This document shows, piece after piece, positions 43,998 to 53,333 of a DNA stretch of 64,000 bases; the first letter of the stretch is position 1; each line of letters starts with the position of its first letter. Made by a program: the position numbers and the translations under genes. The DNA is taken from positions 1 through 64,000 of the forward strand of contig CANOGU010000011.1 of assembly GCA_947565635.1 (NCBI GenBank), written 5' to 3'. The notes under the pieces are model-generated. The model worked only from the letters and a program-made list of their open reading frames with translations. It made no database searches and was not told the DNA's origin. Source of the stretch: an uncultured Lactobacillus sp. Its GTDB lineage: Bacteria > Bacillota > Bacilli > Lactobacillales > Lactobacillaceae.

Positions 43998-45752
43998 ATG
44001 AAGAAAGCCAAACTATTTGGAAGTTTAACTTTACTTTCTGGTGTTGCTTTAACATTAGCAGCATGTGGTAACAATTCAAATTCAAAAGTAGATAACCCAA
44101 CTAAGAACTTTAAATCAGCTACTCCAAAGAAAGCTGTTAAAAAGGGTGGTACAGTAAGTGTTGCCCTTGAATCTGATACACCATTTACTGGTATCTTTTT
44201 AAATGAACTTTCTGATACTCAGAATGACTCTGATGCTATGGCACCTGCTAATGAAGGGTTATTTGATACTGATGATACTTATCAAATTAATGACAAAGGA
44301 CCAGCTACATTAAAATTAGATAATGATAACAAAACTGCTACTATTAAAATTAAGAATGGTGTTAAGTGGTCAGATGGTAAGCAAGTAACTGCTAAGGATG
44401 TTGAATATTCTTACGAAATTATTGCTAACAAGGCAACTAAGTCATCACGTTATACTGACTCACTTCAAAATATTATTGGTATGAGTGAATACCACGATGG
44501 TAAATCTAACACTATTTCTGGTATTGAAATGCCGGATGGTGAAAATGGAAGAACCGTTGTTATTCACTTCAAAGAAATGAAGCCAGGTATGAAGTTCAGT
44601 GGTAACGGCTACTTCTGGGAAAATGCAGCTCCATATCACTACTTGAAGGATGTTCCATTTGATAAACTACAATCATCTGATCAAGTAAGAAAGAAGCCAC
44701 TATTCTTTGGTCCATATAAGATGAGTAAGGTTGTACGTGGTCAAGCAGTAACATTTGTTCCTAACAAGTACTACTGGAGAGGTACACCAAAATTAGATAA
44801 AGTAACAATTCAAGTTTTGAACCCAAACTCAGCTTCTCAAGCCATTAAGAGTCATAAATATGATATTGCCGGTGTAATCAATACTCAATGGAAGAACGTT
44901 GCCAATACTGATAATGTTAACTGGATCGCTAAGATTCCTTTGTCTTATCGTTACCTAGGTTTTAAGGTAGGTAAGTGGGATGCAGCTAAAGGCGAAAACG
45001 TAATGGATAAGAATGCAAAAATGAATAATAAAGCATTACGTCAAGCTATTGCTTATGGTATGAATATCTCCGCTGTAAACAAACGTTATACCAACGGTTT
45101 GACTTTCCATATTCCAACTTTAATTCCAGCACAATTTGGTAAGTACTTCGATAAAAATGTTAAGGGCTACGATTACAATATCAAGAAGGGGAATGAAATT
45201 CTTGATAAAGCTGGATATAAGAAGAAGGGTAAGTACCGTGTTCAACCAAACGGTAAGCCTTTAACTATCCATTTTGCAGCTATGAGTGGTGACTCTACTC
45301 AAGAACCAATTATTCAAAACTATATCCAACAATGGAAGAAATTAGGCTTGAATGTTAAGTTAACTGGTGGTCGTTTGATGGAAATGAACTCCTTCTATGA
45401 CAAGGTCCAAAATGATTCTAAAGACGTAGATATGTTCATGGGTGCATGGTCATTATCTTCAGAACCATCACCAAATGACTTGTACAGCGCAAAAGCACCA
45501 TACAACTTTAGTCGTTTTGTAACTGCTAAGAACACTAAGTTACTTCAAGAAATGGATTCACAAAAGGCATTTAATACTAATTACCGTGTTAAGAAATTCC
45601 ATGAATGGCAAAAATATATGGATGATGAAGCCTACGTTGTTCCAGTATCTAACAGTTATAGTATTGATGCAGTTAACAGCAAGATTACAGGTTACTCATC
45701 TAAACCATCAGCAGCAAACAGCTTATGGTACAATGTAGGAATTGCAAAATAA
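43998..45752 (+). CDS. oppA: Oligopeptide-binding lipoprotein OppA (first copy)
   Basis: 584 residues; ATG 43998 follows ATGGAGGAATATAACT. The upstream extension to ATG 43935 is leader sequence. The N-terminus MKKAKLFGSLTLLSGVALTL-AAC has the lipobox with Cys23, so the mature protein is tethered to the outer face of the membrane. VKWSDGKQVTAKDVEYSYEII (about 107-127) is the SBP_bac_5 signature. It captures peptides for oppDFBC. Codon use is that of a highly expressed gene. It has its own terminator and promoter. Confidence 0.96.
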   Translation: MKKAKLFGSLTLLSGVALTLAACGNNSNSKVDNPTKNFKSATPKKAVKKGGTVSVALESDTPFTGIFLNELSDTQNDSDAMAPANEGLFDTDDTYQINDKGPATLKLDNDNKTATIKIKNGVKWSDGKQVTAKDVEYSYEIIANKATKSSRYTDSLQNIIGMSEYHDGKSNTISGIEMPDGENGRTVVIHFKEMKPGMKFSGNGYFWENAAPYHYLKDVPFDKLQSSDQVRKKPLFFGPYKMSKVVRGQAVTFVPNKYYWRGTPKLDKVTIQVLNPNSASQAIKSHKYDIAGVINTQWKNVANTDNVNWIAKIPLSYRYLGFKVGKWDAAKGENVMDKNAKMNNKALRQAIAYGMNISAVNKRYTNGLTFHIPTLIPAQFGKYFDKNVKGYDYNIKKGNEILDKAGYKKKGKYRVQPNGKPLTIHFAAMSGDSTQEPIIQNYIQQWKKLGLNVKLTGGRLMEMNSFYDKVQNDSKDVDMFMGAWSLSSEPSPNDLYSAKAPYNFSRFVTAKNTKLLQEMDSQKAFNTNYRVKKFHEWQKYMDDEAYVVPVSNSYSIDAVNSKITGYSSKPSAANSLWYNVGIAK

Positions 45753-45772
45753 TATTAGATAAATTTCTTCAT

Positions 45773-45802
45773 AAAGATCGTCTTAAGTGACGGTCTTTTT
45801 TT
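45773..45802 (+). terminator. Rho-independent terminator after the first oppA
   Basis: AAAGATCGTC / GACGGTCTTT stem (one G-T pair) with a 6-base loop and a run of T. Confidence 0.85.
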
Positions 45803-45809
45803 ATTTAAG

Positions 45810-45837
45810 TTGTTTTAATCGTTTTCAGTGCTAAAAT
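45810..45837 (+). promoter_or_regulatory. oppA: Promoter of the second oppA
   Basis: TTGTTT (45810-45815), 16-base spacer, TAAAAT (45832-45837). Confidence 0.55.
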
Positions 45838-45844
45838 TAAATAT

Positions 45845-45856
45845 ATCAACTTGTCC
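45845..45856 (+). promoter_or_regulatory. Conserved leader element of oppA, copy 2
   Basis: ATCAACTTGTCC, 9 bases before TGGAGG, at the predicted 5' end of the transcript; exact copy of 43964-43975. Confidence 0.5.
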
Positions 45857-45878
45857 AATGTTATTGGAGGAAAAATTA

Positions 45879-47639
45879 ATGAAGAAAGTCAAATTAATTG
45901 GTACATTAACTTTGCTTTCAGGTGTAGCTCTAACTTTAGCAGCCTGTGGTAATAGTAATAGCAATAATACTAGTCATCCTAATTTCAAGGAGTCAACTCC
46001 TAAGAAGACAATTAAGGATGGTGGAAATGTCAGCGTTGCTGTAGTTGCTGATACACCGTTTACTGGTATTTTTAATGATGAATTGTCTACCAACAATACA
46101 GACTCAGAAGTAATGCAATATGGTGATGAATCATTATTTGCTACAAATAATACCTATAAGTACGTTAAGGGTGGAGCAGCAGACATTAAAATTAATAAAG
46201 ATGCTAAAACTGCAACAATTACCATTAATCCTAAAGTTAAGTGGTCTGATGGCCAACCTTTAGTTGCAAAAGATTATGAATACGCCTATGAAATTATTGC
46301 AAATAAGGCAACACATTCTCAGCGTTACACTTCAAGTTTAGCTAATCTTGAAGGATTAGAAGAATACCATGATGGAAAGTCTAATACTATTTCAGGTATT
46401 GAAATGCCAGATGGCGAAAATGGTCGTACAGTAGTACTCCACTTTAAAGAAATGAAGCCAGGTATGACACAAAGTGGTAATGGATATATTTGGGAAGCAG
46501 CAGCTCCATATCATTACTTAAAAGATGTTCCATTTGATAAACTTATTTCAAGTAATAAGATCCGTAAGAATCCATTATTCTATGGTCCATATAAAGTAAG
46601 TAAAGTGGTTCGTGGACAATCAGTTTCATGGGTTCCAAATGAACATTACTATAAGGGTAAACCACACTTAAAGAAGATAACTGCTTCCGTAATTACTCCA
46701 GCTTCAGTTGCTCAATCAATTAAGAGTAATAAATTTGATGTAACGCAAGTAAGTAATTCTCAATGGCCAAATATTAAGGGTGCTAAAGGAGTAAACTTCA
46801 TCGCTAATATTCCACTTGCATATAGTTACTTAGGCTTTAAGGTTGGTAAATGGGATGCAGCCAAAGGCGAAAATGTGATGAATAAGGACGCAAAGATGAA
46901 TAATCGTTCTCTTCGTCAAGCTATTGCCTACGGTATGAATGTTGACCAAGTTTATAAGAGATACTCATCAGGTCTTTCATTTAGAATTCCAACTTTAATT
47001 CCAAAGCAATTCGGTGATTACTTCGATAAGAATGTAAAGGGTTACACTTATAACATTAAAAAGGGTAATGAACTATTAGATAAAGCTGGTTACAAGAAGA
47101 AGGGGACTTACCGTGTTCAACCAAATGGTAAGCCTTTAACAATTCGTTTAGCTGCCATGAGTGGTAGTAAAGTTCAAGAACCAATCATTCAAAATTACAT
47201 TCAACAATGGAAGAAAATGGGCTTGAACGTTAAGTTAACTGGTGGCCGTTTAATGGAAATGAATTCATTCTACGACAAGGTTCAAAATGATTCTAAAGAT
47301 GTAGATATGTTCATTGGTGCATGGTCACTCTCTTCTGAGCCATCACCTCAAGACTTATACGGCGCAAAGGCACCATTTAACTACAGTAGATTTGTCACTA
47401 AAGAAAACACTGACTTGTTAAACGATATTGATTCACAAAAGGCCTTTAATAATAGCTACAGAGTTAAGAAATTCCACCAATGGCAAGCTTACATGGATAA
47501 GGAAGCTTATGTTGTGCCAGTTGCTAATAGCTACAATATTTACGCAATTAACAATAAGTTGACTGGATATTCATTAGAGCCATCTAAGAGTATGGGTGGC
47601 GGATTCCCTAACTGGTACTACGTTGGCTATGCAAAATAA
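45879..47639 (+). CDS. oppA: Oligopeptide-binding lipoprotein OppA (second copy)
   Basis: 586 residues from ATG 45879 with ATTGGAGGAAAAATTA upstream. It is a close paralogue of the preceding protein: MKKVKLIGTLTLLSGVALTL-AAC lipobox, VKWSDGQPLVAKDYEYAYEII, and long shared stretches around DGKSNTISGIEMPDGENGRT and YIQQWKK-GLNVKLTGGRLM. The two differ most in the early mature part and in the ligand-facing middle, so they may prefer different peptides. It has its own terminator. Confidence 0.95.
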   Translation: MKKVKLIGTLTLLSGVALTLAACGNSNSNNTSHPNFKESTPKKTIKDGGNVSVAVVADTPFTGIFNDELSTNNTDSEVMQYGDESLFATNNTYKYVKGGAADIKINKDAKTATITINPKVKWSDGQPLVAKDYEYAYEIIANKATHSQRYTSSLANLEGLEEYHDGKSNTISGIEMPDGENGRTVVLHFKEMKPGMTQSGNGYIWEAAAPYHYLKDVPFDKLISSNKIRKNPLFYGPYKVSKVVRGQSVSWVPNEHYYKGKPHLKKITASVITPASVAQSIKSNKFDVTQVSNSQWPNIKGAKGVNFIANIPLAYSYLGFKVGKWDAAKGENVMNKDAKMNNRSLRQAIAYGMNVDQVYKRYSSGLSFRIPTLIPKQFGDYFDKNVKGYTYNIKKGNELLDKAGYKKKGTYRVQPNGKPLTIRLAAMSGSKVQEPIIQNYIQQWKKMGLNVKLTGGRLMEMNSFYDKVQNDSKDVDMFIGAWSLSSEPSPQDLYGAKAPFNYSRFVTKENTDLLNDIDSQKAFNNSYRVKKFHQWQAYMDKEAYVVPVANSYNIYAINNKLTGYSLEPSKSMGGGFPNWYYVGYAK

Positions 47640-47652
47640 ATAAAAATTATTT

Positions 47653-47685
47653 AAAAGTGCGACTTATAGTAGGTCACACTTTTTC
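47653..47685 (+). terminator. Rho-independent terminator after the second oppA
   Basis: AAAAGTG-c-GAC and GTC-a-CACTTTT form a stem with one mismatch, then T-rich sequence. Confidence 0.7.
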
Positions 47686-47746
47686 TTTATCTTTTTTTAA
47701 TAGGTTAAAATAGGTATAATTAAAGGGTTAAAGAAAGGAAGCAACT

Positions 47747-48427
47747 ATGGTTTCAGTAGCTTTTAAACAAAATTTAAAGAAAAAATACGGAATAAAATTT
47801 AATAACGAAAAATTGCTTGAAGATGCATTTACACATTCTTCTTACGCTAATGAGCATCCCGGAAGAAAAGACTATGAAAAATTAGAGTTTCTTGGTGATG
47901 CTGTTCTTGAATTAGCGGTATCTGATTATCTATATCGTCATTTCCCCAGATTAAATGAAGGGGAGTTAACAAGAATGCGATCTAACATTGTTAGAACAGA
48001 AGGATTTTCTGAATTTGCCGTTGAATGTGGATTTCCAGAAGAAATTAATTTGGGTAAAGGAGAAGAAAAAGCTGGCGCTAGGAAACGGAAGACACTTCTT
48101 GAAGATGTGTTTGAAGCTTTCAATGGTGCACTTTTCTTAGATCAAGGAATGCCAGCAGTACAGCACTTCTTACATTTGACCGTTTATCCATTAATTGCTG
48201 AAGGAGATTTTAATGCCTCACGTGATTATAAAACTGAACTTCAGGAACGTTTGCAGGTAAATGGACCAGTTAAGATTGAATATCAAGTAATATCTGAAGA
48301 TGAATCAAAGCCATCTTTTAAAGTTCAGCTACTTGTAAATGGTGAAAAAGTTTCAGAGGGACAAGGACGTAATAAAAAAGCTGCTGAGCAGCAAGCGGCT
48401 CAAGCTGCATTAGATAAAAATAAATAA
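47747..48427 (+). CDS. rnc: Ribonuclease III
   Basis: 226 residues after AAAGAAAGGAAGCAACT; a TATAAT box lies at 47715-47720. The catalytic helix YEKLEFLGDAVLELAVSDYL (about 44-63) has the conserved Glu and Asp, and the double-stranded RNA-binding domain (about 158-226) ends GRNKKAAEQQAAQAAL. It processes rRNA and structured mRNA. It starts rnc-smc-ftsY. Confidence 0.97.
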   Translation: MVSVAFKQNLKKKYGIKFNNEKLLEDAFTHSSYANEHPGRKDYEKLEFLGDAVLELAVSDYLYRHFPRLNEGELTRMRSNIVRTEGFSEFAVECGFPEEINLGKGEEKAGARKRKTLLEDVFEAFNGALFLDQGMPAVQHFLHLTVYPLIAEGDFNASRDYKTELQERLQVNGPVKIEYQVISEDESKPSFKVQLLVNGEKVSEGQGRNKKAAEQQAAQAALDKNK

Positions 48428-48441
48428 GAAAAGGTGAGTCT

Positions 48442-51400
48442 GTGCCACTACAACAATTAGTTTTAAATGGTTTTAAGTCTTTTGCTGATAAGACGACAAT
48501 TAGATTTAATAATGGTATTACCGGCATCGTTGGTCCAAATGGTAGTGGAAAAAGTAACATTACTGAAGCAATTCGGTGGGTAATGGGTGAAGGATCTGCC
48601 AAGTCTTTACGTGGTGAAAATATGAAAGATGTTATTTTCGCTGGTAGTCAAATGAGAGCTCCAATGAATCATGCTGAGGTTGAGTTGGTTTTTGATAATC
48701 GTGATCATCAACTTGCTTCTGATAATGATGAAGTGGTCGTAACGAGAAAGATTTTGCGTAACGGCGAAAGTGATTATCTTTTAAATCATCATCCAGTAAG
48801 ATTGAAAGATGTTAGGACACTGTTTATTGAATCAGGGATGTCATCTGATAGTTTGGGAATAATTTCTCAGGGGAAGGTCGATGAAATTCTTAATTCTAAG
48901 CCACAACAGCGTCGAGGAATTTTTGAAGAGGCTGCCGGTGTCCTTCATTTTAAGCAGCAAAAAGAAATTGCACTCAAGCAATTAGACAAAACTAATGCCA
49001 ATCTAATTAGAATTAATGATTTGGTTAAAGAATTGGAAGGTAGAATCGAGCCTTTACATGAACAGAGTTCTTTAGCAAAAGAATATAAATTTCAAAAAGA
49101 ACAGCTTGATCATAAGTTAAAACAACTTTTGGGCTTGGAGATTGAAAGTTTAAATGAAGAGAAGAAGGCGGTCGCTAAGAAGGCGGCAGCAAATCAAGGA
49201 ATTTTAAATAAGCTTGATGACGAGGTTAAACAATCCCAAGCTGATTTAGAAGAAAAACGTAAGCAATCAAATGAGCGCCATGCTGAAAAAGATGAAAAGC
49301 AGCAAGAATTATTATCTTTAACGCAAAAAATTGCAGCTCTGACTACTGATCTTCAAATGCATCAACAATCTCGAGAATATGATGTCGCTACTCAAAAAGA
49401 ATACAGTGCACAATCTGAAGAACTAAAAGAGCGAAGAAAACGTTTGTTAGATCAGCTTGCAGCTAATGAGAAAGATCTAAACAGTCAAAATCAAGTCCTT
49501 GCTGATTTCGTAAAAAAGCAAAAGAATTTGAAGCAGGAACTTAAGCAGGGTCCTGAACAATTAAATAATCAATTAGAGCAAGTTCGATCTGATTATATTC
49601 AAACTTTGCAGGATCAAACGAGTAATAATAACGAGATTGTTTATTTAAAAAATGAATTAACTCGTAGTAAAAAATCAAATGATAATCGCCAGCAAGAAGT
49701 TGAAGAACAATTAGATGAAGCTCAAAAAGTTCTTACCCAGTTAAAAAAACAAGGGCAAGACCTTGTTTTAAAGAGAAAACAACTAAATGAAACTATTGCG
49801 ACTCTTGATAGAAAAATTGCTGAAGAGAGTAAGCTTAAGGATCAAAGTGAACAAGCTTACTTAAAGGTTAGAAATGATTTACAACAACTTTCTGCACAAG
49901 TAGAAGGCCTAAAGAAAATTAGAGATAGACATGAAGGATACTATTATGGGGTTAAATATGTTTTAAACCATCAAAGTGATTTTCATGGAATTGTAGGGGT
50001 TATTGGGGAATTAATTTCTTTTCCAGCTGAATTAGAAGCAGCTTTGTCAACAGCTTTAGGTGGTGGCGTTCAAGACTTAGTTACTATTGACCAAAGTAGT
50101 GCTAGGGATGCCATTAATTTGTTGAAGCAAACTCGTGCAGGTAGGGCTACCTTTTTACCTCTAGATGGATTACGTCATAATGAGATTGCTGCCTCCACTT
50201 TAAAATCCTTACAAAGTATTGAAGGATTTAAAGGTGTAGCAGCAGACTTAGTAACATCAAAAACTGAGACTGATATTTCTAATGCTATTTCTTACCTTTT
50301 AGGGAATGTTTTAGTGGTAGATACTATTGATACGGCTTTGCGTGTTCAACGCAGAATTGGAAGATATTATCGAATTGTGACACTAGATGGAGATATTATT
50401 AGTCCTGGGGGAAGTATGACTGGTGGGACTAGAAATACAAGAAATAATTCCCCTTTGGCAACAAATGCTGAGATTGATAAATTAACCCGACAAATTAAGA
50501 CAGGGAAGGTAGAATTTACTAAACTACAAACAGCCCTAAACGAATTAGATCAAAGATTAACAGAGTTACAAACTGAGCTAGAAGCTAAAAATACTGATTT
50601 AACTGCCTTAAATCAAAAAATCAGTGAGCAAGCTATTAAGTATGAAAATGAAGAAAAAGAAGTTCAAAGGCTGACTCAGTTAAATGATTTACAGCAAAAG
50701 GCCCAACTTGAGAAGAAGCAAGAAGCAGCAGAACTTACTAGTCGTCTTGAAAAAGAGCAGGCTAAAAAGAAAGAACTTGAAGAAGTTGCTCAAACACAAC
50801 GAGCAAAAATGGATCAATTAAAGACTGACTTGACCGATTTTGATGAAGCTTATCAAAAATTACAGGCAGAATTAAGTAACTTAAATTCCGACTTGGCCGT
50901 AGTAAAGAATAAATTGGAAAATATTACTACTAAGAAATCTGAATTGGAAGAACAGCTTGAAAATACCAATTCCAGACTTAAGGATATTGAGGAAAAAATT
51001 AAAGCTTTGTCATTGTCTCAAAATGGACAAAGTGAGTCAGAAATTGAAGATCAAGTTGCTAAGCTAAGTAAGCAGAAAAAACAAATGCAAGAGGCTTTAG
51101 CTGAAATAAATAAAGATTTAGGTAAATTTGATGCTCAAATAAATAATCTTGATCAAGTTGCTACGAGAAATTATAATTTGCGTAAAAATACTGCTGCGGA
51201 GCAAGAAGAGTATTCTGCAAGGCTAGGAGAACTTAAGTCCCAAATTAATCAAAAACTTGGTATTTTAAGTGAAGAATATTCCTTAACTTTTGAAGCAGCT
51301 TTGCAATTATCTGAGGGACAAAATACAACAGATTTGCGTAAGAAATTGGAACGTGAAGTTCACCTACATAAAATGTCTTTAGCAGATATTGGTGAGGTTA

Positions 51401-52002
51401 ACTTGAACTCTATTGAAGAGTATGAAGATGTTAAAACGCGTTATGATTTCTTAAATGGACAACAGAATGACTTGCTAAAGGCTAGAGAAGATATTGAAGA
51501 ATCAATGTCTAAACTAGATGATGAGGTAAAGAGTAGGTTTAGCGCAACCTTCCACCAGATAGAAAGAAGCTTTGCAAAGATTTTTCCAATTATGTTTGAT
51601 GGAGGACATGCTAGATTAGAGTTAACTGATCCAAAGAACTTACTTGAAACTGGAATTGAAATTATTGCGCAGCCACCTGGTAAGAAGTCCCAGAAGTTAA
51701 CGCTTCTTTCTGGTGGGGAAAGGGCCTTAACTGCAATTACTTTATTGTTTGCAATGCTTCAAGTGAATCCAGTACCATTCTGTATTCTAGACGAGGTAGA
51801 AGCAGCTCTAGATGAAACAAACGTCGATCGTTTTGCTCAGTTTTTGAATCATTATGATATGAAAACTCAATTTATTGTTATTACACACCGTCGTGGAACT
51901 ATGCAGAAAGCAGATAATTTGTATGGAATCGTAATGCAAGAATCAGGTATTTCAAAAGTGTTATCTGTATCGTTAAATGAAATTAAGAAAGAAGTGAATT
52001 AG
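48442..52002 (+). CDS. smc: Chromosome segregation protein SMC
   Basis: 1186 residues from GTG 48442 after AAAAGGTGAG. Walker A GPNGSGKSN (about 32-40), two long coiled coils (about 165-500 and 670-1010), the hinge (about 515-660, with GVVGVIGELI, GRATFLPLD and SPGGSMTGGT), and the C-terminal LSGGERALTAI and LDEVEAALD motifs make a full-length condensin subunit. Confidence 0.97.
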   Translation: MPLQQLVLNGFKSFADKTTIRFNNGITGIVGPNGSGKSNITEAIRWVMGEGSAKSLRGENMKDVIFAGSQMRAPMNHAEVELVFDNRDHQLASDNDEVVVTRKILRNGESDYLLNHHPVRLKDVRTLFIESGMSSDSLGIISQGKVDEILNSKPQQRRGIFEEAAGVLHFKQQKEIALKQLDKTNANLIRINDLVKELEGRIEPLHEQSSLAKEYKFQKEQLDHKLKQLLGLEIESLNEEKKAVAKKAAANQGILNKLDDEVKQSQADLEEKRKQSNERHAEKDEKQQELLSLTQKIAALTTDLQMHQQSREYDVATQKEYSAQSEELKERRKRLLDQLAANEKDLNSQNQVLADFVKKQKNLKQELKQGPEQLNNQLEQVRSDYIQTLQDQTSNNNEIVYLKNELTRSKKSNDNRQQEVEEQLDEAQKVLTQLKKQGQDLVLKRKQLNETIATLDRKIAEESKLKDQSEQAYLKVRNDLQQLSAQVEGLKKIRDRHEGYYYGVKYVLNHQSDFHGIVGVIGELISFPAELEAALSTALGGGVQDLVTIDQSSARDAINLLKQTRAGRATFLPLDGLRHNEIAASTLKSLQSIEGFKGVAADLVTSKTETDISNAISYLLGNVLVVDTIDTALRVQRRIGRYYRIVTLDGDIISPGGSMTGGTRNTRNNSPLATNAEIDKLTRQIKTGKVEFTKLQTALNELDQRLTELQTELEAKNTDLTALNQKISEQAIKYENEEKEVQRLTQLNDLQQKAQLEKKQEAAELTSRLEKEQAKKKELEEVAQTQRAKMDQLKTDLTDFDEAYQKLQAELSNLNSDLAVVKNKLENITTKKSELEEQLENTNSRLKDIEEKIKALSLSQNGQSESEIEDQVAKLSKQKKQMQEALAEINKDLGKFDAQINNLDQVATRNYNLRKNTAAEQEEYSARLGELKSQINQKLGILSEEYSLTFEAALQLSEGQNTTDLRKKLEREVHLHKMSLADIGEVNLNSIEEYEDVKTRYDFLNGQQNDLLKAREDIEESMSKLDDEVKSRFSATFHQIERSFAKIFPIMFDGGHARLELTDPKNLLETGIEIIAQPPGKKSQKLTLLSGGERALTAITLLFAMLQVNPVPFCILDEVEAALDETNVDRFAQFLNHYDMKTQFIVITHRRGTMQKADNLYGIVMQESGISKVLSVSLNEIKKEVN

Positions 52003-52004
52003 TA

Positions 52005-53294
52005 GTGGGATTATTTGATAAAATCAAGAAATCTCTTTTTGGTCATAAAGATGAAGTACAAGAAGAAAGTAAAAAAGAACTAACTGAAAATTCAAATGAA
52101 GAACTTCAAGAGCCTGAACAAACCAATGAAACTGAAGATATTCAAAAAAATGAAGAGGTTGTAGAACCTAAGTCAGAATCTTCTGAAGATGAACATGAAG
52201 AAGAAACTGAAGAAGTTGAGGAAACTCCAGGCTGGAGTGATGCCGGAACTGCTTTTGAAGAAAAACAGGATGAAGCTGAAAAAACTGAAGAACTTCAAGA
52301 AGATCAAGAATCATCTAATTTAGAGAAAGAAGAAGAAGAGCCTGAAGAAGCAACTAGAGAAGATGAACAGGAAAGATATGACAAAGGGTTAGAAAAAACC
52401 AATCATTCTTTCGGAGCACGCCTAAATGCATTTTTTGCTAAATTTAGAACAGTCGATGAAAACTTTTTTGATGATCTTGAAGATTTATTAATTGAATCTG
52501 ACGTCGGTTTTGAAACTGCTGAAGAATTAACTGATTCTTTAAGGGATGAAGCCAAACTCCAAAATGCAAAAAGCCACGATGCCTTAAAGCAAGTAATAGT
52601 TGAAAAATTAGTCGATATTTATGATAAAGGCGGGGAAGGTGAAGATTCTAAATTAGCCGATGATCCTTCTGCAAAGCCTAATGTTTATCTTTTTGTTGGT
52701 GTTAATGGAGCTGGAAAAACAACAACAATTGGTAAATTAGCTAAGCGAATTAAAGACTCGGGCAAGTCTGTCATGATGGTAGCTGCCGATACTTTTAGAG
52801 CCGGTGCTGTAGAGCAATTGGTAGAATGGGGTCGACGTGATGGCGTTGAAGTAATCACTGGTCCTGAAAAAGCTGATCCGGCTTCTGTAGTTTATGATGG
52901 TGTTAAAAAGGCTAAAGAGAGAGGAATTGATTTCTTATTAGTGGATACAGCTGGTCGTCTTCAAAATAAGGTCAATTTAATGAGTGAGCTTGATAAAATT
53001 AAGCGAACAATAAAAAAAATCCTACCCGATCAACCAAATGAAGTCCTTTTAGTCCTTGATGGCTCAACGGGTCAAAATGCCCTACTACAAGCAAAAGACT
53101 TTGATAAAACTACTAAACTTACAGGTCTAGTTTTAACTAAGCTTGATGGTTCATCTAAAGGTGGAGTAGTATTAGCAATTAGGAATGAAATGGATTTACC
53201 CGTTAAATTAGTTGGCCTTGGAGAAAAAGTTGATGATTTAGCAAACTTTGATGCAGAAAAATTTGCAATTGGTCTCTTCCAAGGATTAATCTAA
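52005..53294 (+). CDS. ftsY: Signal recognition particle receptor FtsY
   Basis: 429 residues from GTG 52005, two bases after smc. A very acidic, Glu-rich A domain (about 15-125) is followed by the NG GTPase domain with GVNGAGKTT (about 227-235), DTFRAGAVEQL, DTAGRL and TKLDGSSKGG. It receives SRP-ribosome complexes at the membrane and partners Ffh, encoded 2 kb downstream. The long acidic part is on the large side for Firmicutes. Confidence 0.96.
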   Translation: MGLFDKIKKSLFGHKDEVQEESKKELTENSNEELQEPEQTNETEDIQKNEEVVEPKSESSEDEHEEETEEVEETPGWSDAGTAFEEKQDEAEKTEELQEDQESSNLEKEEEEPEEATREDEQERYDKGLEKTNHSFGARLNAFFAKFRTVDENFFDDLEDLLIESDVGFETAEELTDSLRDEAKLQNAKSHDALKQVIVEKLVDIYDKGGEGEDSKLADDPSAKPNVYLFVGVNGAGKTTTIGKLAKRIKDSGKSVMMVAADTFRAGAVEQLVEWGRRDGVEVITGPEKADPASVVYDGVKKAKERGIDFLLVDTAGRLQNKVNLMSELDKIKRTIKKILPDQPNEVLLVLDGSTGQNALLQAKDFDKTTKLTGLVLTKLDGSSKGGVVLAIRNEMDLPVKLVGLGEKVDDLANFDAEKFAIGLFQGLI

Positions 53295-53333
53295 TAATAG
53301 GCAAAGCTACAATTAATATATAAGGAGTAAACA

